Below the pieces are notes generated by a model, which saw only the letters and a list, made by a program, of their open reading frames with translations, was not told the DNA's origin and searched no databases. Positions 1 through 6,332 of a DNA stretch of 12,223 bases are shown in pieces (the first letter of the stretch is position 1; each line of letters begins with the position of its first letter). The stretch covers positions 1 to 12,223 of the forward strand of contig JAJYPG010000008.1 of NCBI GenBank assembly GCA_021795535.1, written 5' to 3'. The DNA comes from Planctomycetota bacterium. GTDB lineage: Bacteria > Planctomycetota > Phycisphaerae > WQYP01. The position numbers and the translations under genes are program-made.

Positions 1-2274
1 ATACGCCTCTTTTTTCAGTGATTCAGAATCGCGAGCCAGTAGCGGATACGACGTAAGCACCAGGTCGTGTTCGGGAATCTTCGCAAATTGATCATGTCGG
101 GCTGGTCCATGAAGCAGAAGCACTTTTAATTCCGGCGCGAATCGTTCCGTTTCGCTGCGCCAATTGTGAATTACGCTGGTTGGCGCGATCACCAGTGTCG
201 GGCGATCCATGCGGCCCGATTCCTTTTCGCACAAAATGTGCGCCAAGGTCTGGACGGTTTTGCCAAGTCCCATGTCGTCGGCCAGAACGCCGGAAAGATC
301 GTGCGTCCGTAAAAACTGCAGCCAGTTCAATCCGTCCTGCTGATAGGCCCGCAGTTCGGCTCGCAAACCCTTCGGCACCGCCACAGCTTCCAGCCCGGAG
401 AAATGACGCAGCTTGTCGCCCAGTAATTTAAGGCGCTCGTTGCCATTCCATTGCCAGGCGTCATCCACCATCGTCAGTTGTGCAGCGCGCAGGCGGTCAA
501 CGCGAAGCTTTTTAACGCCAATATGCGAAGCCGGGTCCAGCAGTTCAACCAGTACGCCCAGAATCTGTTCCAGTCGTTTGCGTGGTACGGAAATCATTCG
601 GCCATCGGGCAGTTGAATGGATATGTTTTTACTCTTCCGGTCGGACATCGCCAGCGCGGCACGCAGCAGTGGAAGAATATTGATGCGTTGCCCATCGACT
701 TCCACGCCAAGTTCCAGATCAAACCAGTCATTGTCGGATGTGGCCGTGGTTTCTATGTAATAGTCATCCACCTTGACTGGCAGACAGCGGAAACTTGCAT
801 CGAACTCCACCCGCCAGCCTCGTTGCTCTAGCAGGGGGGCGCCACGCAATGCCAGACTTTTCCACTGGGTCACGCTCTCGTTGAAGAACCCCACAATATA
901 TACGCCCGCACGCTCCACTTGCTGGAAGACCGAGACGTTGCGCTCATGAAGATCGAATTCCCCAAGCACATGAAATCCGGTCCGTTCGAGTTCAAAACGC
1001 CGCCGCACGATGATGACCGATTCTCCCTCCTTTATGCGAAGCTGTAACTCCCCATGGCACGGCTTGACCGGATGTCCGAGATATTCCATCCAGAACTGTC
1101 CATAGTGCAACCACTCTTCCCCCCGGTTGGACTGAAACTGCATGGACCGCCACGGATTGGGTATGGAAAAAAGCCGCAGGACCGGTGTTGGCACTTCATC
1201 GTTCCTGATTTCAACCTGAAGTTTTTGTGGTAACGGAAGAGGCGATGACTTAAGCGCTTTTTCCAGCGCTGGAACCGTTTCAGGCTCAACAATTGGCCCG
1301 GAAAGCCATGCCGAAACGCGCGCCGGCGACCAGTCTGTTTCAATTTGTCCACATACGTTGTTTGTTATATCTATATATAAAACTTCTTTTCCGGAAATAA
1401 TTTCCGCAGCCGGTTCCACACTTATGGATGGTAATTGCCGTCCATCCGACTCGCTTATCCAAATTGGGGTGGCGCGGCGCGGGGTACCCGGCGTCAGGGG
1501 GGGCGAATTGGTTGATTGCCAGTGGCACCTTCCGGTCCGCACCATGGCCGAAACCAATTCGGAAACATGCTTGCCTGGCAATGGGGTCGCACCGAATTGC
1601 AGCGTAATGGGTGACCGGACGCGAAGGTCCTCAATAATGGAATCATCCGATGGCAACAGATACTGCGGATGGCTATACCTTACTTGTTCCGCATTAAAGA
1701 GTCGTGCGCGGCCAAACGTGCCATTCTTTTTCACCATAACCACCATTAGACGGGCCGCAACCTGACCATGATGCAGGCCCTGTGCGCTTAACACATACAG
1801 CAGTCGCCGTTTTTCGCCATTTGGGTAAGTATTGTTCGGATCTCCGGGTTTGTCTGAATCGTCTATTTGCCGCAACCATGAATCCAACGCGAACGGCAAT
1901 ACGGCTTCAGGTTCCCGGAGAGTTTGCGTGACAGTCAATGCCACCTGGCTTTCCGGTGGCGAGAGCCTGATGACCGCATCGGGCGAACCCGCAAAATCGA
2001 TGACGACCGCTGCGACATGCTCGCAATTAAAACTCTCCTCGCAAGTACAATGCCCTTCCAGAATAATACCATAGGTTGTGTCTTTTTTTAGCCGCACCAC
2101 TACCGCGTATGGTTTCGGTTGTATCCCTCGGACCTTGGCCATGATTGCAAAATCGGTATCCACCTCACATTCCAAAACGCAGCCATCACGATGGGCAACG
2201 CGTCCGTCTTCAAATGTGTCGGCATGCATGACAATGGCGGGTTTTAAGTCGGTGGCATATATTTCGGCTGGCAT
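1..2274 (-). CDS. SWIM zinc-finger SNF2-family DEAD/DEAH helicase (partial, C-terminus outside window)
   Basis: The minus-strand frame is open from the ATG at 2274 to the window edge, giving 758 residues. Residues 76-86 hold a SWIM zinc finger (C76-x-C78, C84-x-H86), a module used for DNA or protein binding. A long poorly conserved region (about 100-640) precedes the SNF2 ATPase core. There the Walker A loop reads LADDMGLGKT with Lys672, followed by motif Ia-like LVIAPTSVIHNW and then DLVLTSYPLL. Motif II (DExx) and the second RecA lobe lie beyond the left edge. The start is supported by GGAAGG about 8 bases upstream. The layout matches bacterial HepA/RapA-like SNF2 proteins with an N-terminal SWIM domain, ATP-dependent translocases that remodel nucleic acid-protein complexes; the true substrate is unknown. 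It appears to be a single-gene unit. The family call is secure, the specific role is not. Confidence 0.93.
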   Translation of the reverse strand, partial: MPAEIYATDLKPAIVMHADTFEDGRVAHRDGCVLECEVDTDFAIMAKVRGIQPKPYAVVVRLKKDTTYGIILEGHCTCEESFNCEHVAAVVIDFAGSPDAVIRLSPPESQVALTVTQTLREPEAVLPFALDSWLRQIDDSDKPGDPNNTYPNGEKRRLLYVLSAQGLHHGQVAARLMVVMVKKNGTFGRARLFNAEQVRYSHPQYLLPSDDSIIEDLRVRSPITLQFGATPLPGKHVSELVSAMVRTGRCHWQSTNSPPLTPGTPRRATPIWISESDGRQLPSISVEPAAEIISGKEVLYIDITNNVCGQIETDWSPARVSAWLSGPIVEPETVPALEKALKSSPLPLPQKLQVEIRNDEVPTPVLRLFSIPNPWRSMQFQSNRGEEWLHYGQFWMEYLGHPVKPCHGELQLRIKEGESVIIVRRRFELERTGFHVLGEFDLHERNVSVFQQVERAGVYIVGFFNESVTQWKSLALRGAPLLEQRGWRVEFDASFRCLPVKVDDYYIETTATSDNDWFDLELGVEVDGQRINILPLLRAALAMSDRKSKNISIQLPDGRMISVPRKRLEQILGVLVELLDPASHIGVKKLRVDRLRAAQLTMVDDAWQWNGNERLKLLGDKLRHFSGLEAVAVPKGLRAELRAYQQDGLNWLQFLRTHDLSGVLADDMGLGKTVQTLAHILCEKESGRMDRPTLVIAPTSVIHNWRSETERFAPELKVLLLHGPARHDQFAKIPEHDLVLTSYPLLARDSESLKKEAY

Positions 2275-2304
2275 AGGCAACACCTTCCGTGGCTCTCAAA
2301 AACA

Positions 2305-2323
2305 ATCGCAAAATAACTGCGAT
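2305..2323. promoter_or_regulatory. Dyad upstream of the helicase gene, possible operator
   Basis: A perfect inverted repeat, ATCGCA-N7-TGCGAT, lies 31-49 bases upstream of the helicase start, inside the AT-rich leader. Its size and position suit a repressor site or a small leader hairpin. No known regulator motif is recognised, and a short dyad like this can arise by chance. Confidence 0.3.
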
Positions 2324-2410
2324 AAAACTTATCCTGTATTCTCGCAAATTACGCTCTAAAAAGAAAGAGTTGTATTAATTTTTTTATCCAATATATTCCT
2401 TATTGCGAAT

Positions 2411-2416
2411 ATTATA
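2411..2416 (-). promoter_or_regulatory. Possible -10 element for the helicase gene
   Basis: A perfect TATAAT on the minus strand sits in a very AT-rich stretch (about 2360-2430), roughly 137 bases upstream of the helicase ATG. No convincing -35 hexamer is found at 16-18 bases, and AT-rich DNA yields such hexamers by chance, so the call is weak. Confidence 0.25.
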
Positions 2417-2619
2417 TTAAAAAGCGTTCTAATGCATGAGGCTGCTTGGTTTGCCGCCGAACACAATCTTCCGGACCAGGCTGCCGCCAGTTTATTGAAA
2501 CAAATCGTCGCCCAAAAAACCATCCACAAATGGTCCTCTAGCATAGTACCGGGAGCCGACACTCTTGACGCGAATTCCCAAACCGTTGACCGGGTAATAT
2601 TCGTGCGCTCGCTGCACTT

Positions 2620-2655
2620 TCGCCCTTATAGGTGCGAAAGCACCATAAGGGGCGA
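2620..2655. repeat. Strong imperfect palindrome with GAAA tetraloop
   Basis: The plus strand can fold into about 15 base pairs. The upper stem GGTGC/GCACC (2631-2635 with 2640-2644) closes a GAAA loop, followed by TTAT/ATAA and TCGCCC/GGGCGA. Single bulged bases sit at 2630 and 2649. No T-run follows on either strand, so it is not an ordinary intrinsic terminator. It could be a REP-like palindrome, since its GGTGC/GCACC core also occurs in the inverted repeat at 8211-8239, or part of an unannotated RNA. An alternative pairing of CTTTCGC (2617-2623) with GCGAAAG (2634-2640) would disrupt this fold. Confidence 0.6.
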
Positions 2656-2710
2656 TGGAAAAGCGCATATACAAACGGAAAGCAATGGGTTTTCGGATTC
2701 CCCAAAACAA

Positions 2711-2783
2711 TGAGGCCGCTGGGGATCGAACCCAGGACCCACAGATTAAAAGTCTGTTGCTCTACCAGCTGAGCTACGGCCTC
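2711..2783 (-). tRNA. tRNA-Lys (anticodon TTT)
   Basis: The minus strand gives a complete 73-base cloverleaf. The acceptor stem is GAGGCCG/CGGCCTC with discriminator A, and the D arm is GCTC-AGCTGGTA-GAGC. The anticodon stem ACAGA/TCTGT carries loop CTTTTAA (anticodon TTT, reading AAA and AAG), and the T arm is CTGGG-TTCGATC-CCCAG. The 3' CCA is not encoded, because TTG follows the discriminator, so it must be added after transcription. No clear terminator follows. Confidence 0.97.
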
Positions 2784-3226
2784 AGAAAAGGGACGCCCGA
2801 TTCATATTAAGAAAAATCGAGAGCGTTGTATTTTACGACTTACTGCGTGAATGGCAAGGATACGAAAAAAAAGTGATTGACGGAGGCGTGACAATTTTTC
2901 CGGGCCTCTGGGATCGCAGCTGTCTTCAGCCGCCTTTCGCCAGTTCGTCGAACGCATTTTTGACTTGTATTTTAAGACAAAAACAGCCACTTTCCACCCA
3001 CTCCGGAAAATTGTTGCGCCCATTGACGGGGGGACAGTTTCGACCAGCCATAAATTTATTCCGAATGGATTGGGGCTTCCAGGCTATGTGCGCGGGCTGC
3101 GGCCGCGATTGGATTTCGCCGACAGTGTCAAGCACCCGATTAGGCATTAGACAAGCACATGAACGAAAAATTTGTCCATTTCCGATACGAATCCAGGTGG
3201 CTCATACCCTCAAAGGGGTGGGAGTG
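2784..3226. other. Intergenic stretch between tRNA-Lys and ppa, no supported gene
   Basis: These 443 bases hold several mutually overlapping short frames on both strands (for example 2873-3292, 2965-3150, 2926-3147 and 2802-3023). None has a convincing ribosome binding site or a product I recognise. I checked for tmRNA, SRP RNA and RNase P signatures by eye and found none. The stretch may be decayed coding sequence or hold a structured RNA I cannot identify. Confidence 0.5.
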
Positions 3227-3829
3227 TCAGGCGACATGCAGGAGTTTGCTTACGTCTTCGCCACCGCGCCATTTCCGATAGATCATCAGTGATTGTTCAA
3301 TAACGGGGAAAGCGTATTCGGCAGGCAGCACATCGTCTACCACCACTCGCTTGTTTTCCAGCGATTTATAATCTTCAAAAAAGCGTTTGAGTACCGCAAG
3401 GCGATGGGGGGGGAGTTGATGCACATCGGAATAGCTGCTGAATTCCGGGTCATTTACATGTACGGCTATAACTTTGTGATCGACCTCGTTCTGGTCCTTC
3501 ATGGTCATAAGACCAATGGCGCGAGCTTCCACCAGTGTAAGCGGATAGACCGGTTCGGCACCCAGCACCAGAACATCCAGCGGATCGCCATCGTCGGCCA
3601 TGGTCTGGGGAATAAAGCCGTAGTTGGCCGGATAGTAGACTGCGGAATGCAGCACGCGATCCAGCCGCAGCAGACCGGTATATTTGTCGAGTTCGTATTT
3701 ATTGGAGGAGCCAAGGGGAATTTCGATAATGGCGTGGAAGACCGAAGGCAAAATGCCGTCTCCGGGGTTTACATCATGCCATGGACTGATACCTGTGGTG
3801 GGTTTGTAAGGACCAATAAGACGCGCCAT
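3227..3829 (-). CDS. ppa: Inorganic pyrophosphatase (family I, soluble)
   Basis: This 200-residue protein hydrolyses pyrophosphate to two phosphates in the cytoplasm, pulling biosynthetic reactions forward and needing Mg2+. The family I signature is present: DDGDPLDVLVLG holds the metal-binding Asp80, Asp82 and Asp85. Other active-site residues seen are Glu36, Lys44, Glu46, Arg58, Tyr66 and Tyr70 (in YYPANYGFIP), Asp112, Asp117, Lys119, Tyr154 and Lys155. Length is slightly above the roughly 175-residue E. coli type because of an N-terminal extension of about 20 residues. The frame is open back to 3916, but the ATG at 3829 is preferred: it has GGAG eight bases upstream, and the upstream codons overlap the promoter. 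The gene diverges from the thrC-like gene. Confidence 0.95.
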   Translation of the reverse strand: MARLIGPYKPTTGISPWHDVNPGDGILPSVFHAIIEIPLGSSNKYELDKYTGLLRLDRVLHSAVYYPANYGFIPQTMADDGDPLDVLVLGAEPVYPLTLVEARAIGLMTMKDQNEVDHKVIAVHVNDPEFSSYSDVHQLPPHRLAVLKRFFEDYKSLENKRVVVDDVLPAEYAFPVIEQSLMIYRKWRGGEDVSKLLHVA

Positions 3830-3854
3830 GAATATACTCCGGGATAAAATTACA

Positions 3855-3872
3855 ACTTCCTTCGGAAGTATA
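3855..3872 (-). promoter_or_regulatory. ppa promoter -10 with overlapping inverted repeat
   Basis: On the minus strand TATACT (3867-3872) matches the sigma-70 -10 consensus at five of six bases and would start transcription near 3860, about 30 bases before the ppa ATG. The -35 region is poor (TGGCAC at 17 bases). An inverted repeat ACTTCC-TTC-GGAAGT (3855-3869) overlaps the -10 edge and the start point. It could be an operator or a hairpin at the transcript's 5' end. Confidence 0.45.
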
Positions 3873-3928
3873 ACTTGATGCGGCGGAAAGTGCCAGTGAC
3901 CAGGAGTCGAGTTCATTTTGCGGAAAAC

Positions 3929-3957
3929 TTGACATCCGGGACGGAAATTTCTACCAT
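3929..3957 (+). promoter_or_regulatory. Sigma-70 promoter of the riboswitch/thrC-like transcript
   Basis: A perfect -35 (TTGACA, 3929-3934) is separated by exactly 17 bases from TACCAT (3952-3957), a four-of-six -10. Transcription would start near 3964, about 16 bases before the first paired strand of the SAM aptamer, so the RNA element lies wholly inside the transcript. Confidence 0.75.
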
Positions 3958-3979
3958 TCTTCGTGACAATTGAATAAGG

Positions 3980-4142
3980 CTCTTATCAAGAGTGCCTGAG
4001 GGACGGGCCCGTCGAAGGCACAGCAACCCATCATGTCCGATGCCGTGGCGTCGGTTGAAGCGGGTGCTAATTCCCTCCCGCTCGCCAGCGGGGTTTGGCT
4101 TTCCGCCTGACTTCCGGCGAACCTGGGGATAGATAAGTGGAG
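3980..4142 (+). ncRNA. SAM-I (S-box) riboswitch aptamer
   Basis: The S-box core is recognisable in order. The P1 5' strand is CTCTTATC (3980-3987), followed by AAGAG and the P2 region with conserved GAGGGAC, GGGCCC and GAA. P2 closes as GTGCC/GGCAC, then comes GCAACCC. P3 is closed by ACCC/GGGT with an inner stem 4037-4043/4048-4054, followed by GGTGCTAATTCC (4063-4074). P4 is CCCGCT/AGCGGG (4077-4092), and the P1 3' strand is GATAAG (4132-4137). Between P4 and P1 there are about 40 extra bases that can form a short additional helix (CGCC 4104-4107 with GGCG 4116-4119). Known S-boxes bind S-adenosylmethionine and turn off methionine-related genes. Here the element precedes a threonine-synthase-like gene. 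Whether it is classical SAM-I or a SAM-I/IV variant needs a covariance search. Confidence 0.9.
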
Positions 4143-4191
4143 CAGCTTCTCGCCTTTTGCCCCGGTTTTGCCGGAGGAATTTGACGGAATA

Positions 4192-4266
4192 CAGCGGCGG
4201 CCTCTTATCGGGAAATGGCATTTCGGCTTCGGCTGGATGGCTCCTGATAAGAGGCCGCTGTTTTTT
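4192..4266 (+). terminator. Rho-independent terminator, expression platform of the SAM riboswitch
   Basis: CAGCGG and CCTCTTATC (4192-4197, 4201-4209) pair with GATAAGAGG and CCGCTG (4246-4260), and a run of six T follows (4261-4266). The left arm's CTTATC can instead pair with the aptamer's P1 strand GATAAG (4132-4137), forming an antiterminator. With SAM bound, P1 would be held closed and the terminator could form, giving an OFF switch upstream of the thrC-like gene. The family mechanism is established; its action here is inferred from these pairings. Confidence 0.88.
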
Positions 4267-4344
4267 GGGTGGTGTTTTGTCGCGTGGATGAAGCCGCACT
4301 GAGACAGCCTTGAAAGTACCGGTACGCCGGTGACGGAGGCCGCA

Positions 4345-5634
4345 ATGTCCTATGTTCTTGGTTTGAAGTGTCGCGAGTGCGGCCAGCATTACCCGCAAAA
4401 GGGTGTGCATGTGTGCGAGGTCTGTTTTGGTCCATTGGAAGTCCAGTACGATTATGCCGCCATGCATGGAAAAGTGACGCGCCAGGCCATCGAAAACGGT
4501 CCACGCAATTTGTGGCGCTATCGCGACCTGTTGCCCATTGAAGGTGAGCCAAAAGCGGGTTTGAATTCCGGCTTCACGCCATTTCGGCGGGCGCATAACC
4601 TGGAAAAGGTTCTGGGCGTTAAAGAACTTTACATTAAAGATGATTCCGCCAACTATCCCACCTGGAGCTACAAGGAACGTGTGGTGAGTGTGGCCATCAC
4701 CAAGGCTGTCGAGCTTGGTTACGATACCGTGGGCTGTGCCAGCACCGGAAATCTGGCCAACAGCGTGGCAGCGCATGCCGCGGTGGCGGGCCTCAAGGCC
4801 TTTGTGATGATTCCCCATGACCTGGAACTCGGCAAGGTGCTTGGTTCACTTATTTTCAATCCGACCATGGTGCGCATTCAGGGCAATTATGACGATGTGA
4901 ATCGGCTTTGCTCGGAAATTGCGGATAAATACAAATGGGCGATTGTAAATGTGAATCTGCGGCCATTTTATACCGAAGGAGCCAAAACCTTTGGCTTTGA
5001 AATTGCTGAACAGTTTGGCTGGAAATTGCCGCAGCATACCGTATGCCCAACCGCCGGGGGGACTATCCTGCCCAAAATTTACAAGGCCTACCGCGAATTC
5101 ATTGATTTGGGCCTGGTGAAGGACAATCACCCGAAAATTTATTCCGCCCAGGCTGCCGGTTGTAATCCTGTGGTGGAGGCTATTCTGGCGGGCCGCGATC
5201 TTATTAAGCCGCAGAAGCCCAAAACAATTGCCAAAAGTATTGCCATCGGAAACCCGGCGGACGGGTATTATGTGGTGCAGGCCGTGAAACAGAGCGGCGG
5301 GTGGGGCGCAGATGCCACCGATCCGGAAATTGTGGATGCCATTAAATTGCTGGCCGGCACCGAAGGAATATGGACCGAACCGGCGGGCGGCACCACTCTT
5401 GCTGCAACCATTAAACTCATTGAAAGCGGTCGAATTCCGCGCAACGAAAGTATTTGCGTCTGCATCACCGGTAATGGACTTAAGACCGTGGAGGTGGTAG
5501 TGGATCAGCTTCCCCAGCCGCCATCCATTGCTCCCAAACTTGAAGCGTTTGACGCTTTCATCGCCGGGCAAAAGCCTGTGACCGGAAAAGCGGCGCTGGG
5601 GCAGGCGGAATTGGTCGCCGGAGCCACTCGCTGA
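4345..5634 (+). CDS. thrC: Threonine synthase-family PLP enzyme (SAM-riboswitch controlled)
   Basis: This 429-residue fold-type II PLP enzyme matches threonine synthase, which converts O-phosphohomoserine to threonine. An N-terminal zinc ribbon has Cys9, Cys12, Cys24 and Cys27. The PLP lysine is Lys110 in SYKERVVSVA (usually SFKDR in relatives). CASTGNLANS (131-140) is the loop typical of the fold, TAGGT follows later, and CITGNG lies near the C-terminus. The frame also has a GTG at 4330, but the ATG at 4345 is preferred because GGAGG (4335-4339) is ideally spaced for it. The SAM riboswitch upstream and the sulfur carrier, NIL and MoeB genes downstream are odd for a dedicated threonine enzyme. 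They raise the possibility that it makes homocysteine, with carrier-bound sulfur displacing phosphate from O-phosphohomoserine. The fold is certain; the substrate pair is open. Confidence 0.88.
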   Translation: MSYVLGLKCRECGQHYPQKGVHVCEVCFGPLEVQYDYAAMHGKVTRQAIENGPRNLWRYRDLLPIEGEPKAGLNSGFTPFRRAHNLEKVLGVKELYIKDDSANYPTWSYKERVVSVAITKAVELGYDTVGCASTGNLANSVAAHAAVAGLKAFVMIPHDLELGKVLGSLIFNPTMVRIQGNYDDVNRLCSEIADKYKWAIVNVNLRPFYTEGAKTFGFEIAEQFGWKLPQHTVCPTAGGTILPKIYKAYREFIDLGLVKDNHPKIYSAQAAGCNPVVEAILAGRDLIKPQKPKTIAKSIAIGNPADGYYVVQAVKQSGGWGADATDPEIVDAIKLLAGTEGIWTEPAGGTTLAATIKLIESGRIPRNESICVCITGNGLKTVEVVVDQLPQPPSIAPKLEAFDAFIAGQKPVTGKAALGQAELVAGATR

Positions 5635-5645
5635 CGGTGCATAAG

Positions 5646-5668
5646 AGGCTTTAAGCCGTCTTTTGGTA
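5646..5668 (+). terminator. Weak possible terminator or processing hairpin after thrC-like gene
   Basis: GGCT-TTA-AGCC is followed within a few bases by TCTTTT. The stem is only four pairs, so termination would be inefficient at most, and the downstream carrier gene could be read from the same transcript. No strong independent promoter is visible in the 95-base gap. Confidence 0.2.
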
Positions 5669-5729
5669 CGCTTATTTGGATTGTGATTGTTACGTTCAGG
5701 TAATAAAGATAACAGAGGAGATTTTTTTC

Positions 5730-6005
5730 ATGGCTATTAAAATTCGTATTCCCACCCCCATGCGGCAGTTGACCAATGGCGTGGATATGGCTGAAGTGCA
5801 GGGTGCCACTGTCGCGGCACTGTTGACGCAATTGTGTGAAAAGTTTGCGGGCATGGATAAACGCCTTTTCAAACAGCCGGGGGAATTGAACCGGTTTGTT
5901 AATATTTATGTGAATGATGAAGACATCCGCTTTCTTTCCAATCTGGAAACGCCGGTTAAAGATGGTGATGATGTCAGCATTGTTCCGGCAATTGCGGGAG
6001 GTTGA
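5730..6005 (+). CDS. MoaD/ThiS-family ubiquitin-like sulfur carrier protein
   Basis: This 91-residue beta-grasp protein ends exactly in Gly90-Gly91, the tail that is adenylated by an E1-like enzyme and converted to a thiocarboxylate. Features typical of the MoaD/CysO group are the VNIYVNDEDIRFL segment (57-69) and DGDDVSIVPAIAGG at the C-terminus. The start at 5730 is chosen because AGAGGAG lies nine bases upstream; the frame extends to 5676 without a better signal. It overlaps nothing, and the next ATG is two bases after its stop, so the two are surely co-translated. Relatives deliver sulfur for cysteine (CysO), homocysteine (HcyS), molybdopterin (MoaD) or thiazole (ThiS). No molybdopterin or thiamine genes are nearby, so amino-acid sulfuration is the likelier role here. 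Confidence 0.88.
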   Translation: MAIKIRIPTPMRQLTNGVDMAEVQGATVAALLTQLCEKFAGMDKRLFKQPGELNRFVNIYVNDEDIRFLSNLETPVKDGDDVSIVPAIAGG

Positions 6006-6006
6006 A

Positions 6007-6261
6007 ATGGCCAGGGTTCATAAACGTGTATGGCTGACGTTCGGCGGCAGGCAGATGGTGGAAACTCCGGCGCTGTGGCGCATGGCCCGCGATTTTCCCG
6101 ATGTCATTTTTGATATCCGCCAGGCGAGTGTCACGGCGGAAATTGGCATCATGGCCGTGCTGTTTGAAGGCGAGGCCGCAGGTGTGGACGCTGCGCTGAA
6201 GTTCCTGCAACGGCAGGGCGTTACCGTTGAGCCGATTGAAAAATCGGTCATGGAGGGATGA
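6007..6261 (+). CDS. Stand-alone NIL-domain protein
   Basis: This 84-residue protein is little more than one NIL domain, an ACT-like ferredoxin fold. The diagnostic stretch is FDIRQASVTAEIGIMAVLFEG (split about residues 35-55), preceded by RVWLTFGG and ending VTVEPIE. NIL domains sit at the C-terminus of the methionine importer ATPase MetN, where they bind methionine, and in ferredoxin-type proteins linked to homocysteine formation. GGAGG (5997-6001) overlaps the end of the carrier gene and sits five bases before the ATG, so translation is coupled. A role as methionine sensor or as partner of the carrier/PLP enzyme is inferred from context, not shown by the sequence. Confidence 0.85.
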   Translation: MARVHKRVWLTFGGRQMVETPALWRMARDFPDVIFDIRQASVTAEIGIMAVLFEGEAAGVDAALKFLQRQGVTVEPIEKSVMEG

Positions 6262-6332
6262 TATTGGTGCGGAATTGGCAATCAATGGGCGGCAAGGTTC
6301 TGGAAAATAAATTGAAAGGAAGATAGCTACAC

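Larger units (their letters stand above)
2275..2710. other. Intergenic stretch between helicase and tRNA-Lys
   Basis: No gene can be supported in these 436 bases. Short open frames exist on both strands (for example 2432-2713 plus and 2492-2710 minus), but they overlap one another, lack ribosome binding sites and resemble no family I know. The stretch holds the AT-rich helicase leader at 2275-2430 and a strong hairpin at 2620-2655, both listed separately. Confidence 0.6.

Noticed and set aside
2432..2713. 93-codon plus-strand frame in the helicase-tRNA gap
   Set aside because: No ribosome binding site, no recognisable family, it runs through the strong hairpin and ends against the tRNA.
3041..3062. 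Sequence resembling the 5' end of tmRNA near a G-run followed by TTTCGACC
   Set aside because: No matching 3' acceptor half, tag reading frame or T-arm sequence could be found in the neighbouring few hundred bases.
3293..3847. 184-codon open frame on the plus strand
   Set aside because: Antisense to ppa, whose active-site residues are all present.
3880..3900. Sigma-54-like TGGCAC upstream of ppa
   Set aside because: The GC of the -12 element is not at the required distance from the GG of the -24 element.
3830..3916. 29-residue N-terminal extension of pyrophosphatase
   Set aside because: The upstream codons overlap the -10 box and leader; the ATG at 3829 has the ribosome binding site and matches the family.
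4330..4344. GTG start for the thrC-like gene
   Set aside because: GGAGG at 4335-4339 lies after this GTG and is spaced for the ATG at 4345.
3913..4818. 301-codon open frame on the minus strand
   Set aside because: It runs antisense through the SAM riboswitch, terminator and thrC-like gene, and its translation has no family character.
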